64,000 bases of DNA from contig JBBQTI010000004.1 of assembly GCA_038213435.1 (NCBI GenBank), forward strand, positions 65,465-129,464. The letters run 5' to 3'. Below the pieces are notes generated by a model, which was not told where the DNA came from, did no database searches, and saw only the letters and a list, made by a program, of their open reading frames with translations. The stretch comes from PALSA-610 sp038213435. Lineage in GTDB: Bacteria; Actinomycetota; Acidimicrobiia; IMCC26256; PALSA-610. Position numbers and translations under genes: made by a program. Shown in pieces: positions 1 through 9,000 of this stretch; the first letter of the stretch is position 1, and the number at the start of each line of letters is the position of its first letter.

Positions 1-346
1 TCGGCGTCCGGGTGGTCGATGCATTCTCGGCCGGAGAGGCCGAATCCGCCCCTGAGGACGATCGATCGAACGATCCGATGACGGCGAGGACGGCCACGGT
101 GAGCAGGGCGCCGGCCGCGCCGGCGATCACCGGCGCGAGCCAGGGCGAGGTTCGGTGACGGGCCCCGACGCCGGTCGGCTCGAACTCGCCGCCGAGGATG
201 GAAAGCTCGCTCGGGTGGAGCCACACTCGGTCGAGTGGGTCGGGGAGCGGACCACGGGCACCCGCGCGCTCGTCCTCGGGATCCTCATCGAATCCCTCGG
301 GGTGCTCGTCGGGGGGCTCGTCGTCGCGGCCGTCGCCTTGCCCCAT
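1..346 (-). CDS. Membrane-anchored trypsin-like serine protease (HtrA/DegP type), N-terminal part
   Basis: The reading frame starts at ATG 346 and runs leftward off the window without a stop, giving 115 residues. It has an acidic N-terminus, then the motif RVWLHPSEL at about residues 41-49, then one hydrophobic segment at about 69-90 followed by a Ser/Ala/Thr-rich linker. That motif ahead of one transmembrane helix is familiar from actinobacterial S1C serine proteases, in which the protease and PDZ domains lie outside the membrane. The catalytic domain is outside the window, so the family call rests on the N-terminal layout only. The gene is divergent from moaE. Confidence 0.6.
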   Translation of the reverse strand, partial: MGQGDGRDDEPPDEHPEGFDEDPEDERAGARGPLPDPLDRVWLHPSELSILGGEFEPTGVGARHRTSPWLAPVIAGAAGALLTVAVLAVIGSFDRSSSGADSASPAENASTTRTP

Positions 347-415
347 CGCCGTGCGAGTGTACCGACGTCCGTGCCCGGCGCGACCGCGGGCAAGCGTGCG
401 ACCAGGGTCGTTCCG

Positions 416-421
416 TAGACT
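416..421 (+). promoter_or_regulatory. -10 box of moaE, leaderless
   Basis: TAGACT ends 7 nt before the GTG start of moaE, with no room for a Shine-Dalgarno sequence. This is the usual arrangement of leaderless actinobacterial messages. Confidence 0.45.
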
Positions 422-428
422 CGTCGCC

Positions 429-935
429 GTGCTCCGGCCCATCCCCGACGCGCGCGACTGGGTCGCGCTCACCGACGAACCCTTGCCGGCCGAAGCCGTT
501 GCGCGTTGGGCGACGGTCCCGTCGGCAGGCGCCCTCGTGACCTTCACCGGCGTCGTGCGCGATCACGCCGAGGGTCGCCCAGGTGTCGTTGCGATGTCGT
601 ATGAGGCCTACGAGGGTCCGGCGGTGCGGGCGCTGACCGACATCGCTGCGGAGATACGGCGTCGTTGGCCCGACGTCGCGCGCGTCGCGCTCCTTCACCG
701 CGTCGGCGATCTGCGGCTCTCGGAGGCATCCGTCCTCGTCGCGGTGTCGGCGCCGCACCGCGGGGTTGCTTTCGAGGCCGCGGAATTCGCGATCGATTCG
801 TTGAAGAGATCAGCGCCGATCTGGAAGCAGGAACACTGGGCGGGCGGCTCCGACTGGGCAGTCGAGCAACACACGATCCGTTCGGCCACAAGCGCGGCGT
901 CCAGCGCGGCCGGCCCGGCCGCGTCGGAGCGCTGA
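429..935 (+). CDS. moaE: Molybdopterin synthase catalytic subunit MoaE
   Basis: MoaE is the large subunit of molybdopterin synthase. It transfers sulfur from the MoaD thiocarboxylate to precursor Z in cytosolic molybdenum cofactor synthesis. The 168-residue product has FTGVVRDH at 39-46, a YEAY motif, HRVGDL, SAPHR and WKQEHW. K126 and K133 keep the 7-residue spacing of the two catalytic lysines of E. coli MoaE (K119, K126). GTG 429 is chosen because a -10-like TAGACT ends 7 nt upstream and the family N-terminus fits; longer in-frame starts would run into the divergent protease gene. No moaD or other molybdopterin gene lies nearby. Confidence 0.9.
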   Translation: MLRPIPDARDWVALTDEPLPAEAVARWATVPSAGALVTFTGVVRDHAEGRPGVVAMSYEAYEGPAVRALTDIAAEIRRRWPDVARVALLHRVGDLRLSEASVLVAVSAPHRGVAFEAAEFAIDSLKRSAPIWKQEHWAGGSDWAVEQHTIRSATSAASSAAGPAASER

Positions 936-1100
936 GTGGGATTCCTGCTGATCGCCGTCGTCGGCAGCGTCGTGGGTATCGCGATCGTGCTGATTCGCAA
1001 TCGGCGCCCGAACTCCATGGAACACAGCATCGACGAGTTCGAGCGCAACTTGCGAGCGCTCAAGCCCGACGGGCCGTCGCGCCGCCGCCGGTCGGAGTGA
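936..1100 (+). CDS. Small single-helix membrane protein, unknown function
   Basis: A 54-residue frame starts at GTG directly after the moaE stop. It has one hydrophobic helix at about residues 3-20, then a charged cytoplasmic-type tail containing DEFERNLRALKP and an Arg-rich end. The contiguous placement between moaE and the mreB homologue suggests translation from the moaE message. I do not recognise a family. The tail looks like a short membrane-tethered adaptor, but that is only a description of composition. Confidence 0.6.
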   Translation: MGFLLIAVVGSVVGIAIVLIRNRRPNSMEHSIDEFERNLRALKPDGPSRRRRSE

Positions 1101-1113
1101 GAGGCGAGCTCAG

Positions 1114-2109
1114 CTGCCGCGCGACCTCGCGATCGATCTCGGCACGGCCAACACCCTGGTCTACGCGCGCGGAAACGGCATCATCCTCAACGAGCCGACG
1201 GTCATCGCGCTGAACAGTCGCACGCAGGACGTGCTCGCGATGGGACAAGAGGCGTGGCAGATGATCGGGCGGACGCCGGGCTACATCGTGGCCGTCCGAC
1301 CGTTGCGTGGGGGCGCCATCACCGACTTCGACATCACCCAACGGATGATCCGCCTGTTGTTCCAGCGCGCCGGGGTCAACCGAATGTCGCGCGCGCGTGT
1401 TCTCATCTGCGTGCCCTCGGCGATCACCCACGTGGAGAAGCGCGCCGTGCTGGAGGCCGCGCGCCGCGCCGGTTCGGCCCAGACCCATCTGCTCGAGCAG
1501 CCGATGGCGGCGGCGATCGGGGCCGGTCTGCCGATTCACGAGCCCATGGGCAACATGGTGATCGACGTCGGCGGTGGCACAACCGAGATCGCGGTGATAT
1601 CGCTCGGCGGCATCGTCGCGTTGGAAGCCCTGCGGGTCGGCTCCTTCGACATGGACGCCGCGGTCCAGGGCTACGTGCGGCGGGAGTATGGCATCGCGAT
1701 CGGTGAGCGCACCGCGGAGGAGATCAAGCTCGCCATCGGTTCGGCGTACCCGATCGACGACGAGTTCAAGGCGGAGGTGCGGGGGCGCGACCTGATGTCG
1801 GGCCTCCCCAAGACGATCATGCTCGTGCCCGAGGAGGTGCGCGGCGCGATCGAGGAGCAACTCCGTGCAATCTGCGACGCGGTCATCGCGTGCCTGGCGC
1901 GAACCCCACCGGAGCTCGCGCAGGATCTCATCCTGAATGGCGTCCACCTCGTCGGCGGCGGCGGCATGCTGCGTGGTCTCGACCGCCGCATCAGCGAGGA
2001 GACCGACCTGCCCGTGCACCTGGTCGACGCGCCTCTCGAGTGCGTCGTGCTCGGAGCCGGCCGGTGTCTCGAGAGCTTCGACAGCCTCCGCGAACTTTTC
2101 ATGGAGTAG
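1114..2109 (+). CDS. mreB: MreB/Mbl-family actin-like rod-shape protein
   Basis: This bacterial actin homologue would polymerise under the membrane and guide lateral wall growth or polarity. The actin-fold nucleotide motifs are DLGTANTLV near the N-terminus, DVGGGTTEIAV in the middle and HLVGGGGML near the C-terminus; the length of 331 residues is normal. No ATG, GTG or TTG lies in frame between an upstream TGA (991) and the first conserved residues. The only candidate start is CTG 1114, which has GAGAGG about 9 nt upstream. A GTG at 1097 overlapping the previous TGA is in another frame, so a one-base indel is an alternative. No mreC, mreD or rodA adjoins; mreB homologues without them are known in actinobacteria. 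Confidence 0.85.
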   Translation: MPRDLAIDLGTANTLVYARGNGIILNEPTVIALNSRTQDVLAMGQEAWQMIGRTPGYIVAVRPLRGGAITDFDITQRMIRLLFQRAGVNRMSRARVLICVPSAITHVEKRAVLEAARRAGSAQTHLLEQPMAAAIGAGLPIHEPMGNMVIDVGGGTTEIAVISLGGIVALEALRVGSFDMDAAVQGYVRREYGIAIGERTAEEIKLAIGSAYPIDDEFKAEVRGRDLMSGLPKTIMLVPEEVRGAIEEQLRAICDAVIACLARTPPELAQDLILNGVHLVGGGGMLRGLDRRISEETDLPVHLVDAPLECVVLGAGRCLESFDSLRELFME

Positions 2110-2118
2110 CGCGGGCCG

Positions 2119-2733
2119 TCATGGGCTGACGGCCAGGAGGTCCTCGGCGGCCTGGCGCACCTGCCAGTCGGGGTCTTCCAACGCGGCCTGCAACCGCGCC
2201 TCGACCCCGTCACCTTCGAAGGACGCGAGCGCGAGGACCGCGCGCCGGCGAATGGCGGGCTTGTCGTCGCATGCGGCGAGCACGGCCGGAAGTGTCGCCG
2301 GATCGCCCTGCGCGCCCAGCGCGGCGACGGCCGCCTCTCGTACGAGTGGGTCGGGGTGCGTCGTCGCGGCGCGCACCACCGAGATGATCGCGGAGCGCGA
2401 CGGACGCGGATGCTCACCGATCGCGTACGCGGCTGCCTCGGCAACCCAGACGTCGTCGTCGGCGAGCAACTCGACGAGCACCGCGCACGGACCGGCACGG
2501 CCGAGCCTCGGCGCGACCTCGGCCGACCGGCGACGGACGCGAGCGTCGGCGTCGTGGGCTGCGCGCCGCCAGACCGGCACGCTCACGCGGCGCGGCGCCG
2601 TGCGCACGAGCGCCGCGATCGCGACCGCGCGCACGCGCGGATCGGGATCGTCGACCGCGCGCGCACCGAGCTCCTGCGCGTCGTGCTCCACCGCGACGGC
2701 TGCGGCTCTCGCGTTGGGATCCACGACGCGCAC
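2119..2733 (-). CDS. HEAT-repeat protein
   Basis: This 204-residue protein is built almost wholly from about six HEAT-like helical hairpins of 30-32 residues, with repeated patterns such as DPDPRVRAVAIAAL, DPLVREAAVAALG and DPDWQVRQAAEDLL. Such solenoids act as protein-binding scaffolds; no catalytic residue is evident. GTG 2733 is chosen as the first start before the repeats; GTG 2724 is an alternative. It converges on mreB with 9 bp between stops and diverges from the protease gene at 2953. A functional link to MreB is possible but not shown by the sequence. Confidence 0.65.
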   Translation of the reverse strand: MRVVDPNARAAAVAVEHDAQELGARAVDDPDPRVRAVAIAALVRTAPRRVSVPVWRRAAHDADARVRRRSAEVAPRLGRAGPCAVLVELLADDDVWVAEAAAYAIGEHPRPSRSAIISVVRAATTHPDPLVREAAVAALGAQGDPATLPAVLAACDDKPAIRRRAVLALASFEGDGVEARLQAALEDPDWQVRQAAEDLLAVSP

Positions 2734-2841
2734 CGTATCGGCGCGATTCCCTTCAGAGGCACTGCTCGGTTGCCGATCCTGACGTGACGGACCTGTCGGC
2801 CCGGGCGAACGGTCGCCGGCCGATCGTCGTTCAATGCTCTG

Positions 2842-2874
2842 GGGCCGGTGTCGAGGACGGGGCGACACCGGCCC
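2842..2874. repeat. Perfect 12-bp inverted repeat in a divergent intergenic region
   Basis: GGGCCGGTGTCG (2842-2853) is exactly complementary to CGACACCGGCCC (2863-2874), with a 9-nt spacer. It lies between the divergent HEAT-repeat and PDZ/Lon protease genes. No T-run follows on either strand, so it is not a classical terminator. It could be an operator or an RNA hairpin in the upstream leader of the protease gene. Confidence 0.5.
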
Positions 2875-2952
2875 TGCAGAAACGGCCGGCACACGCGCGC
2901 GACCGCGGCCCGCGTCCGAGCGGCAGGCGCCGGCATGGCACTCTGTTGGGCG

Positions 2953-4134
2953 ATGGACACCGAAAGGACGGCGACCGCGGCCGGCGCCGGCGCGGAACCC
3001 GGTTTCGAAGGTCCTGTCGGTGGCCCTCCTCGCAGGCTGATCCCCCTGTCGGCGCGGATCGGGCTCGGCGTGGCGCTCGTCCTCGTCGCCGCGGTGATCG
3101 CAGGCTTCGCGATTCGGGTTCCGTACACGACGATCGCGCCCGGCGACGCCTTGTCTCTCCCGCCACTCGTATCCGTTCAGGGCGCGAAGGCATACCCCGC
3201 ACCACGCGGCGACATCCGCCTCCTCTTCGTGCGTTTGGCCTATCACGTGAATCTGTGGCAGTACGTGCGGGCGCGTCTCGACTCCGACATCGATCTCGCC
3301 AAGGACGGAGACATCAACCCGGGCAAGCTTTCCCCGACCCAGCAAAATGAGAGAGACCTGCAGGAGATGGCCGACGCGAAGAACGCGGCGACCGCGGTCG
3401 CGCTCCGAGCTGCGGGCCACAAGGTGAGTGTCCTGCCCGGTCTGACGGTGAGCGATCTCACGCCGGGCATGCCGGCGATCACGGTCCTGCACTGGGGCGA
3501 CGTCGTCGTCTCGGCGGACGGGCGCAAGATCGTTGCGGCGAACGATCTCACCACGGCGATCGCGAAGCACAAGGTCGGAGAGCAGTTGGCGCTCGTTGTC
3601 GAGCGCGCAGGAAAACAACTCAGCGTTGCCGTCGAGGTCGGCGTCTTCACGGATGGCCCGGCACAAGGCCGCAAGGGCATCGGCGTCTCTCTGTTGCCTC
3701 GCTTCACCTCTCCGGTCAAGGTTGCGGTTGACACGAGGGACATCGGCGGTCCGTCGGCGGGTCTCGCGATGACGCTCGCGATATTCGACGACCTGACGCC
3801 CGGCGATATCACAGGTGGCCACCGCGTCGCGGTGACCGGCACGATCGACGCGGCCGGCAACGTCGGAGAGATCGGTGGCATCGAGCAGAAGGCGGTTGCT
3901 GCGCGCGCGGCGGGCGTGAAGTTGTTCATCGTCCCGCAATGCTCGCCCGACGACCCGGCCGCCGCGCTCGCGAGCTGCAAGGCCGACTTGGCCCGCGCCG
4001 ACGAGCGCGCCGGAGGCAAGATCGAAGTGATGCCCGTCTCGACGTTCGAACAAGCACTCGAGGTGCTGCGCGAAGTCGGCGGTGCTGCCGTGACGCCGAA
4101 CGTCCCCACCAGTTCGGCAACGGTCGCCGCATGA
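2953..4134 (+). CDS. Membrane-anchored PDZ domain / Lon-type (S16) serine protease
   Basis: The 393-residue protein has an N-terminal helix at about 34-54, an extracytoplasmic region, a PDZ-like segment at about 155-225 (LTPGMPAITVLHWGDVVVSADG) and a C-terminal Lon-type proteolytic domain. The Ser-Lys dyad is visible as S268 in GGPSAGLAM and K313 in IEQKAVAA. The layout matches the YlbL/Rv3194c family of secreted PDZ-Lon proteases. ATG 2953 is preferred because it leaves a short tail before the membrane helix; ATG 2935 is possible. The tail after the protease domain is short and Ala/Thr-rich. Confidence 0.85.
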   Translation: MDTERTATAAGAGAEPGFEGPVGGPPRRLIPLSARIGLGVALVLVAAVIAGFAIRVPYTTIAPGDALSLPPLVSVQGAKAYPAPRGDIRLLFVRLAYHVNLWQYVRARLDSDIDLAKDGDINPGKLSPTQQNERDLQEMADAKNAATAVALRAAGHKVSVLPGLTVSDLTPGMPAITVLHWGDVVVSADGRKIVAANDLTTAIAKHKVGEQLALVVERAGKQLSVAVEVGVFTDGPAQGRKGIGVSLLPRFTSPVKVAVDTRDIGGPSAGLAMTLAIFDDLTPGDITGGHRVAVTGTIDAAGNVGEIGGIEQKAVAARAAGVKLFIVPQCSPDDPAAALASCKADLARADERAGGKIEVMPVSTFEQALEVLREVGGAAVTPNVPTSSATVAA

Positions 4135-4190
4135 ACTGCGCCTGACCCGCGCCGCGAGGGGCGATTTCTTCGCCGCGCGATTAACATGTC

Positions 4191-4219
4191 CGTGAGGCGG
4201 ACACACGGCATCCCTCACG
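4191..4219 (+). promoter_or_regulatory. Leader hairpin upstream of the DivIVA-like gene
   Basis: CGTGAGG (4191-4197) pairs with CCTCACG (4213-4219) across a 15-nt loop. A -10-like TAACAT lies at 4182-4187, so the hairpin would sit at the very 5' end of the message. A G-rich stretch (about 4220-4236) with several GGGGG/GGGG runs lies between the hairpin and ATG 4240 and must provide the ribosome site. Confidence 0.35.
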
Positions 4220-4239
4220 TCGGGGGTTTGGGGGTTCCG

Positions 4240-5988
4240 ATGAACGAGTCCGACCGGCGACAACGATTGATCTCGAGCACGCCCCGTCTTTCGGCCGACG
4301 AGGTTGCAAGCCGATCGTTCGCGAAAGGTGTGCGCGGCTTCAGCGAGACCGAAGTCCGCGCGTTTCTGAGGCGCGTGTCCGAGGAGCTCGCCGTCGCCCG
4401 CTCCCGTGAGGAGGACCTCGAGGCGACGCTCGACGCGCTCGAGGAACAGGTTCGCGCGCCGCGCCCGCTCTCGGAACAGGAGCTACTCGACGCCCTCGGC
4501 GAGGAGACCGCCCGGCTGTTGCGCTCCGCGCGCGAAGCGAGCGACGACATCCGCAAGAAGGCCGAGGAGCGGGCCGCACGACTGGTAGACGAATCGGCCG
4601 ATGACGCAGAGCGGACCCGCGCCGAGGCGGCGGAGCTGCTCGCGTCGCGTATCTCGGAAGCCGAGGCCAAGGCGGCCGAGCTCGTCGCGACGGCCGAGGC
4701 TCGCGCGTCGTCGACACTCGACACGGCCACGGCCGAGGCCGAAGCGCTCGTCGAGAGCGCCCGTCGGCAGGGACGCGAGATGCTGGACGAGGCGAAGTCC
4801 GCGCGCGAGCGCGTGCTCGGCGATCTCGTGCGTCGGCGAACACTCCTGAGCGCGCAGATCGAGGCATTGCGCGGTGGACGCGACCGTCTCCTCGACGCGT
4901 ACCGAACCGTCAAGCGCACCTTCCTCGACGCCACCGAAGCCCTCGTGCAGGTCGAGGCGCGTGCCGCAGTCGAGCGAGCGGCGTCGAGCAACGAGACAAT
5001 CGACATCGCGGCCGAGATCGCGGCCGAGATCGAGAAGCTCGACATTGCAGTCCCGACGGATGCCGGGGACGCGACCGGGATCGGGCCCGAGGCCCTGATG
5101 GCCGGCGACGCTCACCCCGAGGGTTCGAGCGAAGGTGGGCGTGCCGAAGACGGCGAGACCGAGGTCGCCACCGCGCTTGCCGATGTCGACACCCTCTTCG
5201 CCCGGCTGCGCGCCGGCAATGACGGGCCGGGATCCGGCCCGCAAACCGAAGCGATCGATGTGGAGGCCGCGCCCGGTACGACGTCCGCGCCCGGTACGAC
5301 GTCCGCGCCCGGCGCGGGAGTGGCAAGTTGTACCGCCGAGGAGTGGCGGACGCGGCGGGCAAAGGCGATCGATCCTTCGCTGCCGGCGTTGCTCAAGCGG
5401 GCCAAGCGCCGTGCCCAGGACGACCAGAACACGCTGCTCGACGCGGTTCGACGACACAAAGGCCGCCCCAGCGCGCAGCAGGTGCTGAGCGACCACGACG
5501 CGGCGCGAAATGCCTGGGTGGAGGTGCTGCACGACGCGCTCGACCGCGCGTACGGCGCCGGGCGGACCGCGGCGGGCGCGAGCGCCGAGGTCGTGAGCGA
5601 CGATGTCGCAGGCTGCGCCGCTGCAGCCGTCATCGCGCCCCTGCGCGAGCGGCTGACCGCCGCGATCGACTTCGGCGAGGAGGGTGACGCCGGCGGTCTC
5701 GTCGAGCGCATCGGTGCTCGCTACCGCGAGTGGAAGAACCAATCGCTCGAGCGAACGCTGGTCGAGATGCTCGCGTCGGCATGGACGCGCGGCGTGTACG
5801 ACGCGGTTCCCGAGCAAGCCGTGCTGTGGTGGGTACCGTTCGAGGAAGGCAGTTGTCCCGACTGCGACGACAACGCGCTCGAGCCGACGGTGAAGGGCAA
5901 GCAGTTCCCAACCGGACAGGCCTTGCCACCTGCACATCCGGGCTGCAGGTGCCTCCTCGCACCCGCCGGTTTGCTCGAAGGTAGGTAG
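4240..5988 (+). CDS. DivIVA-domain coiled-coil protein with a C-terminal phage-Mu-F-like CxxC...HPxCRC region
   Basis: The 582-residue protein opens with a DivIVA-like segment (SFAKGVRGFSETEVRAFLRRV) and a long Ala/Glu/Arg-rich coiled coil to about residue 270, as in polar-growth and septum proteins. A disordered region follows (about 270-375), including an in-frame 18-bp duplication giving PGTTSA twice. The C-terminal 200 residues form a different helical domain that ends CPDC (539-542) ... HPGCRC (566-571). This Cys/His pattern resembles the end of Mu gpF/SPP1 gp7 head-morphogenesis proteins and could bind zinc. ATG 4240 follows a G-rich stretch; an upstream ATG at 4186 is in frame but lies inside the leader hairpin region. 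Confidence 0.75.
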   Translation: MNESDRRQRLISSTPRLSADEVASRSFAKGVRGFSETEVRAFLRRVSEELAVARSREEDLEATLDALEEQVRAPRPLSEQELLDALGEETARLLRSAREASDDIRKKAEERAARLVDESADDAERTRAEAAELLASRISEAEAKAAELVATAEARASSTLDTATAEAEALVESARRQGREMLDEAKSARERVLGDLVRRRTLLSAQIEALRGGRDRLLDAYRTVKRTFLDATEALVQVEARAAVERAASSNETIDIAAEIAAEIEKLDIAVPTDAGDATGIGPEALMAGDAHPEGSSEGGRAEDGETEVATALADVDTLFARLRAGNDGPGSGPQTEAIDVEAAPGTTSAPGTTSAPGAGVASCTAEEWRTRRAKAIDPSLPALLKRAKRRAQDDQNTLLDAVRRHKGRPSAQQVLSDHDAARNAWVEVLHDALDRAYGAGRTAAGASAEVVSDDVAGCAAAAVIAPLRERLTAAIDFGEEGDAGGLVERIGARYREWKNQSLERTLVEMLASAWTRGVYDAVPEQAVLWWVPFEEGSCPDCDDNALEPTVKGKQFPTGQALPPAHPGCRCLLAPAGLLEGR

Positions 5989-6076
5989 TCACGGCCCGTC
6001 GAGCGCGCCGAGAACCCAAGGTCGCGGCAGTCTTCGCTAGGTACTTTCGCGCCCGCCTCGACCGGTACCCGTGACC

Positions 6077-6082
6077 TAATAT
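6077..6082 (+). promoter_or_regulatory. -10 box of the UPF0182 gene, leaderless
   Basis: TAATAT ends 7 nt before ATG 6090. It is preceded by CCCGTGAC, and the 12-mer CCCGTGACCTAA recurs at 48848-48859 in front of another leaderless-type gene. Confidence 0.5.
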
Positions 6083-6089
6083 CGCCGAG

Positions 6090-9000
6090 ATGCGAGTTGC
6101 GCCGGTCGAGGGTCGTCGACGTCCGTTCGGCGTGCGGGGCTGGCTGATCGTCGCGGCCGTCGCACTCGTCGTCGTGTTGTTGAGCCTGCGGGGTCTCGCG
6201 CGCTTCTACACCGACTATCTCTGGTTCAAAGACGTCGGATTCTCGCACACCTGGCGCGAGCTGTTGTCGGCGAAGGCCGTGCCCGCGCTGATCTTCTCCT
6301 TGGTCTTCTTCGTCGTCATGCTCGTGAACCTCGTCGTCGCCGACCGCATCGCGCCCCGCTATCGCGGGACCGGTCCGGAGGACGAGATCATCGAGCGCTA
6401 CCGCGGCTACGTCGCGCCGTACGCGGGACGTGTTCGCGTGCTCGTCGCCGCCTTTTTCTCGTTCATCATGGGCTCGGGCGTCTCGGCGCAGTGGCAGAGC
6501 TGGATCCTGTTCTCGAACTCGACCTCGTTCGGCATCAAGGATCCTCAGTTCCACAAGGACATCTCGTTCTACGTGTTCCGGCTGCCGTTCTTGCAGTTCG
6601 CGGCAGGGTGGACCTTCGCGGCGCTGCTCGTGGTGCTGATCGTTTGCGGGGTCTTTCACTACCTGAACGGCGGAATCCGGCTCCAGAGCCCGTTCCAGCG
6701 GGTGACTCCGCAGGTCAAGGTGCATCTTTCGGTGCTGCTCGGGCTGATGGCGCTGACGAAGACCTATCAGTACTACCTGGCGCAGTTCGCCCTCACGAAG
6801 TCGAAGAACGGCTTCGTCGACGGTGCGACATACACCGACGTGCACGCGCACCTTCCGGCGCTGCGCCTGCTCATCGTCATCTCGATCGCTGCGGCGGGCC
6901 TGTTCATCGTGAACATTTGGCGCCGGGGCTGGGTCTTCCCGATCATCGCGGTCGGGTTGTGGGGGTTCATCTCGATCGTCGTCGGGACGATCTATCCGGC
7001 GGTGATCCAGAAGTTCACGGTGCAGCCGAACGAGCTCTCTCGCGAATCTCCCTACATCGCTCGCAACATCGCGGCGACCCGCGAAGCGTTCGGTCTCTCC
7101 AAGATCTCGACCCAGCAGTTCACGTACGACTCCAAGCTCGACCAGGCCGCGACGACCGCTGCGAAGCCGACACTCGACAACGCGCGGCTCTACGATCCGC
7201 TGCCGGCGCAGGACGCGTTCAAGGTGACGCAGGAGATCACGCCCTTCTACTCGTTCACCGACGTCGACGTCGATCGCTACAAGATCGGCGACGAGAGCTC
7301 GAAACCGGTCCTCGCCTCCGTGCGCGAGCTCGATCTCGCCCACCTGCCCGACAACTCGTGGACAAGTCAGCACCTCGTCTACACACACGGGTTCGGCGCG
7401 GTTGCCGCCGCGGCCAACGAGGTGAGTGTCGACCAGCCGAGCTACGTGCTCCAGGGCATCCCGCCGACCGGCGAGCTCAAGCTCGACCCGAGGTACACGG
7501 GCGTGTATTTCGGCGAGGGGATCGGTGGCTACTCGATCGTCGACACGAAGGTCGCGGAGCAGGAGGCCGCGAGCGCGGGCAGCACGAAGGCCACGAAGTA
7601 CGAGGGATTGGCCGGCGTGAAGGTATCGAGCTTGCTGCGTAAGACGGCGCTCGCAATACGATTCGGCGACTGGAACCTGTGGGTCTCGGGGCAGGTGACG
7701 AACGAATCGCGGGTCATCTACGTCCGGGACGTGAAGCAGCGGGTGCAGACCGTCGCCCCGTTCCTCAAATTCGATTCCGACCCCTATCCGGTCGTGGTCG
7801 GCGGCCGGATCGAGTGGGTGCTCGACGCGTACACGACCACGGACGACTATCCGTACGCGCAGTCGATCCGCCCGCAGGAGCCGGCGGGGAGCGGGCTCGA
7901 CACCGACTTCAACTACGTGCGCAACTCGGTGAAGGCGACCGTCGACGCCTACGACGGAACGGTTCACTTCTACGTCGTCGACTCCACCGATCCGATCATC
8001 AAGACGTACCGCAAGGCGTTTCCCGAGCTGTTCCAGGACCTGAGCGCCATGCCGGGCAACCTGCGCGCCCACATGCGGTACCCGGAGGACATCTTCAGCG
8101 CCCAGACCGAGCAGTACGCGCTTTACCACATCACCGACCCGGTCCAATACTTCAACAAGCAGGCGATCTGGGACATCGCCCCGAGCCCCGACACGTCGAG
8201 CGCCGCACCGGTCGCGTTCGCGGTCGCAAACGCCAACAACGGCGGACGCAACACCACGCTGCTGCCGTCCGGAAGCCCGATCAATCCGCTATATCTCACA
8301 TTGGCGTTACCGAAGGCATCCAACCAGAAGGCGCCGTCACCGCAGGAGTTCGTGCTCGGGCGGTCGTTCACGCCGCGTCTCAAGGGCGGCATCCTGTCGG
8401 CGTTCGTGTTCGCACGATCCGACGGCGCCGACTACGGCAAGCTCGCGGTGTACGAGGTTCCCAATACCTCCGCGCCGTCGCCGAGTCAGGCGGCGACGCT
8501 CATCCAATCGGATCAGTTCATCAGCAGCCAGTTCACCCTGCTCGGCAGCCAGGGTTCGCGGGTGATCCAGGGTGATGTGCAGTTGCTCCCGATCGGCGAC
8601 GCGATCATGTACGTCCGGCCCGTGTGGATTCTCGGTGAAGGAAGCACGACATTTCCGCGCTACGAGTTCGTCGCGGCCGCGGTAGGCCAGCGCGCGGTGC
8701 TCGGATACGACATGGCCGACGCGGTCACCGCGCTCTTGAGTGGCGAGGCGACCCGTCTGCAGACGTCGGGAGGGGTGAAGTCCATCACGCAGGGCGGCGG
8801 TGGATCGACGACGACGACCACCACGACCACGGTGCCGGGAACGCCGACGACGGTGCCGCCCGCGAACGCCTCGGCCGACCAGCTCTTCCAGCGGGCGCAA
8901 AACGAGTTCGACGCCGCGGACGCGGCGTTGAAGGCCGGCAATCTCGGGAGCTACCAGACGCACGAGCGCGCGGGCCGGGCCGACTTCCAAGCGGGGTTGG

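Noticed and set aside
5272..5307. 18-bp tandem duplication as a mobile or regulatory repeat
   Set aside because: It is in frame and adds PGTTSA to the disordered linker of the DivIVA-like protein; coding slippage explains it.
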